Positions 40,101-52,100 of a stretch of 64,000 nucleotides of DNA are shown piece after piece. This DNA is from Drosophila pseudoobscura (lineage: Eukaryota > Arthropoda > Insecta > Diptera > Drosophilidae). The notes under the pieces are model-generated. The model was given only the letters and a program-made list of their open reading frames with translations. It ran no database searches and had not been told where the DNA came from. The position numbers and the translations under genes were made by a program. Positions within the stretch are counted from its first letter, which is position 1; every line of letters begins with the position of its first letter. The DNA is taken from positions 3,720,001 to 3,784,000 of the forward strand of contig NC_046679.1 of the NCBI RefSeq assembly GCF_009870125.1, written 5' to 3'.

Positions 40101-43100
40101 GAAAGTGGAGTGGTGTCCGCCTCCGCCATCGCTGGTGGCCGGCGGTGGCTGCTGCTGCACTCGCACTTGGCTACCATAATTTTGGGCAAATAAATATTTC
40201 AACAGTTGCCGCAGACATGCAACGCACTCGGCGGGCGCATAATTTATGAGCTTGGTCAAATAGTGGAGTATTTCTTCGATTAATTTTATCTCCGGCGCGG
40301 CGGCTGTCGGCGTCGCCTCAAGGCACAGGCCCAATGAATTCAGGCAGGTCTTGAGGAGACAAATTAATAAGCTGCCTGCCTCGTGATTTATGGTTATCTG
40401 CAGGCAAAAGAAATGAAAGAGTTGGTTAGTTTTCCTCTTCCATCTAGTATCCCCCCACCCCCGAGGGACTTTGGAAGAGTGGGAATGGGCCACTAATGCA
40501 GCCCGCCCATTAAGTCACAGTGGCGGGGGAGTGCTGTCTGCGAGTGGCAAAAGTCAAGCTGCATTTCGTCGCGGGCTGAATTTTTACAACTCATTGCCAT
40601 TGCCATTGCTGCGGCACAGTGCTGCAAAAGTGTTGCATATAAAACGGTGCATTGCGCTGTACGTGCAACCGAGGGCTCTCTCTTCCTCTCTCTCTCTCTG
40701 TGGATGCGCGGAGCTGCAAATCTCGGAGCTGCAGTGCACGTGCACGTGCCGTGCAACTTTTGCCATTTCAGCGCCACCAGCGACTTAATGGCAGTGGCTC
40801 GAGTTGGGTCCGTGGCTTGACTTACCTTGTAGCTGTCATTAGCACCTCTTAAAATGTTGTAAAGTTTCATGTAAACGTAATCGCCACCAAAGTAACCCAG
40901 AGCCTGGAGCACTGCCGGCTCCCGGCTGCCGCTGCCGCCGCCCCCACCGCTGCTGACGAGGGAGAAGAGCTCGCTCTTGGGCGTCTTGGAGGAGGTCCCT
41001 CCGCCGCCACCACTGCCGCCACCGCCACCGCGCTGATTGGCGACCAACTGATAGTAGATGTTCAGCATCTTGGTGCTGTGACGCAGCAGAAAGTCCAGAT
41101 GGGAGGCCTTGAGCTCGCCTGAGCTCAACATGGCACCTGGAAGTGGAGGAGCGGAAGAACGGAAGTGGATTCGAGGCATATTAATGGCAAATAAAGTGAT
41201 CCCGCTCTGGCTAATTGTGTTAAAATGCAAACGAGCACTTAAAATTATACAAATGCCGCGTAATTGCAGCTCACAAAATTAAAAACGCATTAATGGATTT
41301 GCAATTGAAAAGTGTGTATGCGATTCCAGGGGATTGCCATTGCTATGGCAATGCCAGGACAGGCCGGGACAGGCCAGGACATGACGCCAGGAAGGCTTCC
41401 AGGAGGCGGCGGGCGAATAATGTGAAATTAAAGCAAAAATTGCATAGGTAACGAGCGGAAAACGCTTCAAAGTGTGCCATGATTTATATGCATTAATTAA
41501 TGTATGTGTCTGCATCTGTCTGTGTATCTGTGCATCTGTATCTGTAACTGTGAGTGTATCTGTGGGACACGCAACATTTCAATTTATGTGTCAACAATGC
41601 CGTATACATTTTTGTATTTTTCGCATTGTGCAAAGGAAGTGCCGTGGCAAAAAATGATTATTTACAAATAAATTAAACTGTATGCGCATAAATATTTATA
41701 AAAATTAAGTGTTGAGGGAGCCATTTAAAGGGCCCCTCAACCTCTCAACTGCTCAGCCCCTCGTGGGGTCTGTCTGGGGAGGATTGCTGGGGGTATAGCC
41801 GTTTGCATTACATTTACTAATTAATTGAAAATCGCACACACAATTGCAACGAGACGACGCCATTCTTCCGTTGCCGATTTATATTTATTTATTGCACGAT
41901 TGCCTGGTTTTTTATTTCCGCTTTGGCGCCGGGGGCCAAAGCCCGATTGGACCCGGTCACGAAATGTGAATATGTAATGGTTATAAGCGGATGAAAAACC
42001 ACCACAAGGTGATCAATGATCGAAATAATAACATTGCAAGTCTCGGTAGTCTATATGGGAGAGCTGTGATCTTATTTTATCACTCTAGTAGCACAGTACG
42101 CATTAAGAATTATTTAATATTATATTAACCCTGCATAAAAAGGAATTCAATATACCTTCTCTCTGTTTGCTTTGACTTTCCATGTGTAATAATATTCATG
42201 TTACTTTAATCAACCCTTGAGGCCATCATTTAGCCAATTAAGAGGGCACACCCGATACACGGTGGCGGTGCACGAATGCTTGTGTTTTAAATTAAAAACC
42301 ACACACGGGAAAAAACGGGCCCAAAGCTCATTGAAAACAAAGGAATTAAGCCGGACATAATACGTAATGAATTATGGCTTACAATCCGCATGGCTTTGTC
42401 TGTGTGCAGGTGTGTCGCGATGGCTTTAAGCCTGGCCCGGTCCGGCCCGGCCCGGCCCCGCCCTGCCCCAACAATTGTTGCTGTTATGTTTCTGGGAAAT
42501 TGAAAACTGTTTACAAGCATTTTGGCAACTGTCAAAACTTATCACAAAACACACACGCTATACACGACATACGACACACGAAAATGTCGCCAAAACATTT
42601 GGCGATTTAGTTTTCAAATCAATGCGGACACAAACAGCAGGACTCAGGACTCATATCATGGCTTAAATTCGGAATTGTTCAATGTGCAAGGCATGCAATC
42701 AACAAAAATGTAAATTATTGCGAGCCACGGGAACGTGGACGGGGACGGGGACAGGGTCAGGGATTGGGCCTCCATTCAGGCAGTGGCGCCTGACACAAAA
42801 ATTGTTTAACATTTAATGGTTTATTAATAATTTAATTACTTTTTGATTATGGAGGATTACATTAGTGCATAGCAAATACGCGGCTGGCATGATAAATAAT
42901 AAAGCGGCAGACATTGTGCCCCATTCCGGCTCGAAAATAAAGCATTCTAATGCATGTAATGCATGTCGGTTGCCCCACCGCACCGCGTGGGGCAGGTGCT
43001 GGGGGTGTGGGGGGTGGGTTCTGTGTGAAATGCCACTAATGAAATTGAGTTGAAGTTTGGTTTTGTGTTTTGCTGTATTTTTTTTGGTTGGTTGTTGTTA

Positions 43101-46100
43101 TTCGCATGTGAAATTTTTGTAAATTGAATTGAAATGTTTATTAGCGCGCTATCTGCATTATTGCTGTGGATGTTGTTACAGTTGTCGGCATTTGCCGGGG
43201 CGCACTTTGTTAATGATGCTGTTGAAAATTATTTAATTAAAAAGTGGCTCTGCATTATGGGCAAATTGTAGGCTCTGAATGCAGCTATTGTTGTTGATTG
43301 CAAAATTGAATTAAATGCAACATTTTTTCGTGCTAATTTCATTGCTAATTTTTTTTACCCCCAAATAGTGTAGTAATGGTAACTGATTTTGATATAAAGT
43401 AAAGTTCAATTCACATGTGGTGAAGAATGGTCTGAAAAATGGTCCAAAAAGCCACCAACTTCATCATTAATTATAAATAAATGGAAGGTAATTTATATTC
43501 TATTAATCTAAGGATTAAATCCCATCTAAAGTTTGATACACCAAATAAGGGAGATCCCTTTTTGTCTGTCACTTTTCGGGTCATGACACTTTTTCATGGA
43601 TTCTATTTTTTAATATTAAAAAATTGCATCAATTTTTTCTCTGTTTTATCTAGTGTTTGTTTTGAAATCTGTATACAGAAAAGTGCATTCACCATTCGAT
43701 CAAAATAAAAACAACAGATAAAACAAAATAAAACATGCATCTGTTTTTTCTGTGGCACATTTTTTTGAACGATATATCAAGTATTTTTAAGCGAGTGCTA
43801 CAAAAACTTTTAGTAGAACGGAAATTTAAAAATATTTATGCTAATTTCGCGTTCTTCTTGATTAAATTTAAAAATAATATAGAAGAAAAAAAATATATAT
43901 ACTGCACGCGTGGCGTGCCACGGCGTGGCGTGGCAGTCACTTACACCGCAGCATGAAAATATTTATGCAAATCTATTTAATGACAAACAATTAATTAAAA
44001 TGATTTATGCAAACGTTTCCACAGCATACATTACAGCATAATGCAATTAAATATGCAGTCCAGTGCAAAACTAAAAATTACAATTCTTGTAATTTCAGTA
44101 AAATTAAATTAGCCAATCGAGCCCGACCGCCGCAAAGTGCTACGGTCCGGTCCGGTTCGGTCCGGTCCGGGTCGTCGTCCGCCCAGTCGAACAATTCGAA
44201 TAAATATCGGAAATATCGAGGGTGCAGTGAGGCATGCAAAAGCAATCATCAGGCATGCCAGTCAGCAATTCATACGCAAATGTATCCACATGTATTCACA
44301 TGTATCCACATACTCGTATCTGTCTGACAATTCACATGTTTTACGGGGGGAGTGCGCAACGAAGTACAACATCTTACGGAGCCGTACATAGCAGTAGTAG
44401 TAGTAGACGTAACCCCTTCCGGATCGGTGATTACTCGAGTGCTGCACTCACCTGCCACCAATTTGCCCATCACATCAATCAAATCGTTCTGGCAACTCAA
44501 GTCCGCAGCCGTTGCATTGTTGTAGTAGGCGTAGCTAATGCAAATCTCAATGAAATTGAATTCCAGCCAGGCCCCTCGGTAGTCCACAAAATTGAAGTGC
44601 CTCAGCAGCAGCCGCAGTGCGTAAATTATGCCAAACTGTGGAGAGAATTACCAAGAACGGCCGAACGGGAGAACGGCAGAAGTTTAAAGTTTAAGGTTGA
44701 AAGAGATGTGGGGAATCGCCTTCTGCGACTCCCATTCAATTCGTTTCGATTCCGTTCGATTGGCTGTGGCACACAAATATTTACCTGCAAATTTTTATCA
44801 TTCAGCGTCATCAATTTATTTGTCATGCGATACAAAACTTTGGCCAAAACTTTTTCCTCCTGCGCAATTTGACGTGGCATCGCCAGGGCAAAAACATGCC
44901 CCTCGGCCAGGCCATCAAAGTAGGCCGTCGCCGCGGAGGCGGCCGCTCCAGATGCCGTTGCCGATGCGGAGGCAGATGCCATGCCTGACGATGGGCCCAG
45001 CATGGATGTGGCCACAACTTCTGGGAACCCGGCCGTGCTGCTGGAGAGGCTGTGGCCCACCAATCCGAATGCATCCAGCTCCGCCAGCGGCGGCACAATC
45101 GTCGAACTGGCCCGGAATAAATTACGCAACGTCACGGACATGCTGCCAAATATGCGATAGTCGAAAAAATCCCAAAGCAAATTGAAATTAGTTTGTTGAG
45201 TTTCGGCGTCGGCGTCGGCGTTGCCGTTGACGTTGTCATCGATTTCGGTGCCGCTGATGTCCTCCTCTGTTACATCCTTCGATGGCGGTTCGGTAGGTGG
45301 TTCCTGCTGCTGCTGCTGCTCCTGGCGCGCCGTTTGCATTATAAAGCGGCAAAGACAGCAGGCGGCATGTTCCCGCACCCGGGCATCATCGTCGCCGAGC
45401 AGATGGAAAAGTTCAGACAGAAATAGCGCCTGCAAGGATCGCAAAAGTGTTTTTGAGTTAGTCGACTGCACGTTGTAAATCAAAAAGTGAGCCAAGTTTT
45501 CATTATGCAGTTTGGCAGTTTCTGGTTCGCTCCTGCAGATGCGGTTCGCGTTCGCCCACTTCTTGGTTCGACATCATTAGAGACTCGGAGGGAGGAGAGA
45601 CCTGCAGGTGCGGGTGCGGCCAACAACCCACAAGAAAGTGCGGAAAAAGTGAATCATACTCGTAGTTGGAAATACCTTTGCCTTAGGCTCTGCCATGAAC
45701 TTTAAGTGGCTTTCCATTGATGGGATTTCAAACTAATGGCATACGATATTTTGCATTGGTTGTAGCGGCTTGCGATGGGATATATCTTGGAATTCTGATT
45801 GATTAGACAATAATTATTGGAACTTCCATTGTGGATACAGAGAGATCTCATTTCTTGTCGGGGAGACCCTATCGTCTAACAGCTGCTTCAACATTCAATT
45901 TGATCCCTCGTCAATCGTTTTTTCCCTCAATTGTTTGACGACTCTCTGTGCATCGTGTCCCTCTTTTTGCCATTTAGCAAATTGCTTGGCTTTGTCAAAA
46001 TAATAAATAAACAAATGTATGTGTAAGGGTCGCAAATAACCCCCTCCAACTGTCAGTCGGCCAGTCGGCCAGTCAGTCAGCCAGCGGCAGTAGAATGCGC

Positions 46101-49100
46101 TACACACTCGCTGACAGAATGCACAAAGAGCCCGGCCACACACTTGAGTGCACAAATGTTCAATAAGAGTTGTCAGAGGAGCCGGAATCTCTCCCCCCCC
46201 CCGGGGGGCCAGCACTTGAATTGCTTTTCAGGGCAGGAGCATGGGAAAACACACGAGTACGAGTCGAGGACGAGGTACTCGTCGAATAATCTGCACAATA
46301 AACAAGCCGGCGTGCCTGGCTGTAATAAGACGATTTAGCTGCTTACCTCATAAGTGCAGACAATGTCCTCGTCGTGCGCGTCCTTGCTCCAGTGGCAGGC
46401 ATCCTGCTGGGGCTGGGGGCACTGCTCCTCCTTCTGCCTCTCATGCTGATGGCTGCTGCTGCTGCTGCCGTTGTCGAAACCGCATCGGACATTTGCGTAG
46501 TAAGTGCGCAGCAGCACGTAATTTAAATTCGAAATAACTTCGGCGTATTTATTCTGGACCAACCAATATTTATTGTGATGGCAGAGCCGGAGTTTGTTCA
46601 AGAGCAATTTGGGTGAGATGGCAAACACGCAGAAGGGGCCAGGTCCAGGTTCAGGTCCACTTCCAGGTCCAGGCTCATTACCCAACTGGCTGTTGCAGCT
46701 GCCATTATTCTTTTGCAGCCCAGTCGATTGCAATTGGAAATCATTCAAAAGAGCAGCCAGTAGCTCATCATTATCAGTGGTCGAAGACTTGGAGTTGGCA
46801 CATGTCCCAGCAACAGCAGCAGCAGCAGCAACGGGATGCTGCCCAGCATCGACAGTGCCATCGTTAGGGATCCTTTGTTGCTGTGGCTGACTGCTTAAGG
46901 CATTATCCAGGCCCTTTGCAAAAGTTTGTTGGCCAAATGTTTGCGCCTGGCCCGGACGCTTTTGTTGTCCACTTGAATGTCGCTGCAGCTCCTGTTCCTG
47001 CTCCAGCTCCAGCTCCAGCTCCTGCCTCAGCTCGAACTCTGCCTGGGACAGTTCCTGCTGCTCCTGCTGCTGATGAGCATGATAATGACATGGCGGCGCT
47101 GTCAAATATTTGGACACCACATGCGGAAATATCTTATCGAATGCATTCAACGCTTGTATAACCACTGTGTGGATCTCGTCCTCAAAGCCCTGCAACATAA
47201 GTGGGGTAGAAGCAGAAAAGCAGAAAACTTTTTGGCTAAATTTCTTTATAGTACATTGGTCTCGAGAACGAGAACGAGAACGAGAACAGGCATAAGATGG
47301 TTTTGTGTGGCAGCAAAACGAGATGTTGGCTAAGCGAATTTGTGTTTTATTGTTTGCACAAGCAAAAAGTTTTCCACAATCACACAGTGGCTGCCCAGCT
47401 GCCCCAAAGCAGCACTCCCCATACCCCCATCCGCCATCCACCATCCACCATCCACCATCCGGGCATCCATCTGAGAGTGTGTGCATTTTTAACGAATCTC
47501 TAACAAGCTTTTCCTTGCACCAGACCCGGTCCTGGGCCAAAGGGCTATTGTTATCAAAGTTACTTCGCCTTTGGCCTGCTCTGGGGAAGATCTTCCCAAT
47601 TGCTATTCCTATTCCTATTTTCAGCATCTTGCTATCTTTCTATCTCTCTATCTCCAGCGGTCGAAAGCGGGTCTGCCGCTGGTCTGCCTCCGACTTCTGT
47701 ATGCTGGCAAGTGCCATTGAGACGGATTTTCGGCCATTATACGGCAGGCATCTAATGTGATTTTCATCTGGCACGTCCTGCGTCCCATCCCATCCCATTC
47801 CACATCTCCAATCCAACTCCGTTCTGCGCGTGCATTTGGTTGCATATACTTTTCGGGCAACAACATTGCATAATCAAATTGCACTTTTGGGGAGAGCCCA
47901 CACAGCCAGCAGCAATTTAAATGTTCGGTGCCGGCCACTAAATTATTGAATTCAATAAGAAACCAGCCCTGGAATAAGTCCCCGGATCGGAACCCCAACT
48001 TCTCAGCCACGACCAATCCCCAGACAGAAATCAATGTGCAACTTATGCGCACATTCTGCATACCATGCCCCAAAAGGGGCAGCAGCAGGAGCCGAATGTG
48101 CTACTCGTACGAGTAGAAAGTAGAAAGTGAGATGGCGAAACGGATACACTATGCGCTGCTCCCTTTAGGGGCATTTGCACTTGCACATTGCGAAGGCGAT
48201 AAGAATTTTCTTTCTTATTTTCAAATGAAAAACAACCCAGCCATACGGCCCGGCCACACCGCCACACAGCCACACACAGAATGCCTTCGGCTAAGCTCCA
48301 ACTGCAACTGCAACTTCGAGAACAGAGAAACAGAGAGGGAGGGGAGCCACCGACTGAGGTTGAAGTCACTGGAAAAATATTCAAAAGGCAACAGCCATTG
48401 ATATGGACACGTGTCCGGGTCCGTGTCCGTATCCGTTTGTCTGTGTGTGTGTGTGTGTGTTTGTCTGCATGTGTTAAAATATGTTAGCTTGATGGTTTAA
48501 CATAGAAAAAAGTACATACAGCGAAAAGGTGGGGGCACACATATTTATAGATATAGAAGAATGTTTGCACACGGCAAGGGGTGCAAAAAAAAGAGAGCAA
48601 AGAAATGTGCAACTAAATATGCAACGCACAGGTGCCGTTTGGATACTCTTAGAAAACATAAGGGACTTTACATATGAGTACCTATAAATTTATGTTTATA
48701 ATTAGGCTGGAAGTTAGGTATTATTTGGTTATTATTATAATTATTGGTTAATCTGTAGGGAGTTGTGCGCGTAGCATTGAAGAATACAGTTATTAAAGCT
48801 ATAATATATGGAAATTACTAAGACTATTTACTCCGCTCATGAAGTACCGAAATAGAGTGTAAATTTAATTATAAATTCTTCTTTTCCAAAGGTTTGATTG
48901 GTTCTGAAGTACTCGTCAAGACTCAAGAATTGATATTGCTCGCCTACTCGTAGGTTTCTGCAGTTCAAAGAATATAGCTAATCCCCAGCTAATTTCAACT
49001 TCATAGCTGAATAGATATACCCTTCCAAGAGTAACATTTATGTTGCATATCGTGCAACGTGGCGTATGCGTTATGCATATACTGTGGGGGCACAAGCCAG

Positions 49101-52100
49101 AGGAAAAAGACAGAGAGATAAAGCAGTAAAGGGCGGACTCTGACAAAGATATAGTCAGATAGATATACAAAAGCGGGTTAGCATACATGTAATGTGGCTT
49201 ACCATTAGGCAAAGGCGGAGCAGGAGGAGCCCCATCAAAGGAACTCTCTCCGAATGCCCGTGGGGCGATGCTAGTCGTACATTTTGTTCGACAATCGCTT
49301 AAGATGCGAGCACTTTCAAGCCAACTCACCTTCAGTAAAATGGCCAGCAAGTGTTGCAAGCTGAGACCACGTTGTAGCTCCAGAAAGAGACCAGCTCCGC
49401 TGGATTGAAGGAAATTTCCCACCACCTGCTGCACACCACCGCGTAGGATCGGATCGCAGTGGTCGTGGAAGAGCAGCACATCCGATAGGGCCTGGCAGCC
49501 AGGGGTTGGTGGTGGTGCTTCCGTGTCGAAACTAATTCCCTTCCGACTGCGCAAGGATTTGGTTCGCTTGGGCGGACGTGGCGGCAGGCTCATCGGTGGC
49601 GTATCCTGCGAGGCAACTGTGGGACGATAGGCGCTGCCAACGATCTCCGATTTCGACAGGTGGTCCCCGCCGGTGGGTTTCTTGCTGGACTCCGCCGCGG
49701 AGATGCTCCGAAGTAGGACCGCTGCATCGGCACTGCGACTGAGCGTGGGCGCAGATAATTGCTGTAGATAGGCCGGACCAGTACTGGGTCCAAAGTGATC
49801 ATCCTTGATGTCCAGCAAGAGCTGGTTGTCCTCGGTGTCCGCTTGGATCAGAGAACTGTCCAAGGGCTTCTTGTCCGCCTCTGCCTGAGACGTGTTGCTG
49901 CTCTGGGGGCTAGAGAGTTGCGTGCTGTCTCCACTGCCCACCTGGCTGGCATCTTCCAGGAGCTCCAGCTCCTGTTCGGTAATCTCCAGGCTTAGCTGGA
50001 GGACACGCGGCGTCAGACGCACACACTGAGCGATCACAGCCAGCGAGAGGCTCTTAATAGACACTCGACTCACGCTGTCCTGCTGCAAAGCAGCTGCCTG
50101 GCCTCCGAGCAGGAATCGTGCGGCCACCAGGCGGGCTGTGTAGTAAATCAGCGACTGCTCCAGGATGCTGCCAATTTTCACGCTGATCAGGGCACGTCCC
50201 ACAATGGTCTGCTTGAGCGGCGAGTTCTCCACTAGAAAGGGATTAGCTGGCGGGAAGGTAGGCGGTGGGAAGAGGACTCCTAATTAGCTACTCCATTGTG
50301 TGCGACAGCAAGCGACTTACCATTGGGCGTGCTGCGGCGTTGCGGTGTCTCTGGCTGATGGGCCACGGCGGGTGCATCCATCATCAGGGCCGTGGAAGCC
50401 GTGTAGGAGGCGGTAATCGAACAGGAGTCATCCGCAGTCGTGGGTGTCTCCGCAATCGAGGAGTGGCGCTCCGGTGGCCCGATGCTGCTGCTGGCCAAGG
50501 AGCTCAGCGAGAGCGTCAGTGAGGCCGTCGAGACGGCGTCCGATTTATCAGCGGGCGTCGACTTGGAGGGCGTGGACTTAGAGCCAACACTTGATTGACG
50601 AAAGAGCTTACTGACCGACTCCGAGGCTGCAAGCAGAAGAGCACAAAAGCCTCTGAGTTAGTGCGTCCAGTCGAAAGTTTAGCAGATAAGTCGGGTTTGA
50701 CACTAATGCCAGCGATGGCGTTGGCTAATTTGCGGTTCCTCCACCCAAGACCCTACACCCACCTCTCGGGACGGAGACGAAGAGGGCCAATTACCAGGCG
50801 CATCGTCTGCTGGAAAATTGCAAACTTCGTAAACAATTGGGGGAGGGACAGGCTGCACTGTACTATGTCTGTGTCTGTCTATGTGTGTGTGTGCCTGAAA
50901 CCACTAAAACTATTTTCCTTAGCTGCTTTTTATGTTGTTCTATTAACTTGCCCCGCCGCGGGGCAACTCTTCTCTCTCCGTCTGTATTGGAAATTAATTG
51001 AAAACTGCAATTCCATAGCAAGTACACAGAGAACAGAGAACAGAGTGTGCAGTGCGGAGCGTGGAGTGTAGAGTGCCGAGTGCATGCTCCCCCACTGACC
51101 ACTTAAGTGGGTTAAAAATTGCTGCATCTTTTAGATGCACTTGTTGTGGCTTTCTCTTCCACCCGCTGTTGTTGTTCTAATGGATGTTCCGGCCGCATGC
51201 AAGCGCTGTAAAAATTAGAACAGCCACCGATTCCAACTCCAAATGCGAGCTGGAACTGAGGCGAGCGGAAGTAGACGAGCACTTTGTGGTCATGGCTCTG
51301 ACATAGACACATATGATCAGTAAGTAAAACCGCGACGGTAGCCTCATGTAACAGAGAAAAGAAGGATAGCTACGGGCTGGATCTAGGCTTCAATGAACTT
51401 GCAGATCCTGGTTTCAAGACTAGTAAGCTATCAGATCTTCTCTTGCGATAGTTTCCGCCAGATAGCTTTGGAAACTGATAAACATATCAGTTTCATATCT
51501 CTGAAAGTTTAGAGTCCCTCAAATTCATTCCGATCTAAATGTTACTCCCTCAAAGTGCACTTCAAATTAGCAATACCGTGGCAACGCCGTGGCGTGGCGC
51601 TCATAAAACCGCAGCCAAAAATCAGAGAGTGTTTCCCTGCAGTTTTATGGAACTTTCATGCATGTATGTAATTATGCTCCAAGGGGGCTTCCCACGGGGG
51701 CTGCCTGCCATTTTATGCTTTAATAGTTTCGCCTCCGCAAAAGTGAAAACAGCAAGAGCAACAGCGGGAACGGCAGTGGCAGCGGCAGCTCTCCAACTTC
51801 TGTCGAGTAGTTTTTTCCTCCATTGTGGGAATCACGTTTAAAATGAAAACAAAAATGGCACCACACGAAAAAGGGAAATACAACTTTGAAACGCATAAGC
51901 AAAGGAAGGGAGAAAAAAAAAGAAAACCCCAAACTAGACGACAACGAAAACCGCGTAGGAAGCGCTGGGAAAGAGCGGAAAACGCGCGGCAACAGGATTT
52001 GGGGTGGCGTGGGAGGCACCCTCTTTTGGTTGCTGCTGGGTAATTGAGGGCGAAGAGGGCGGCTACTTTATGTTTGACATACAGACGGGGAGCCACACAT

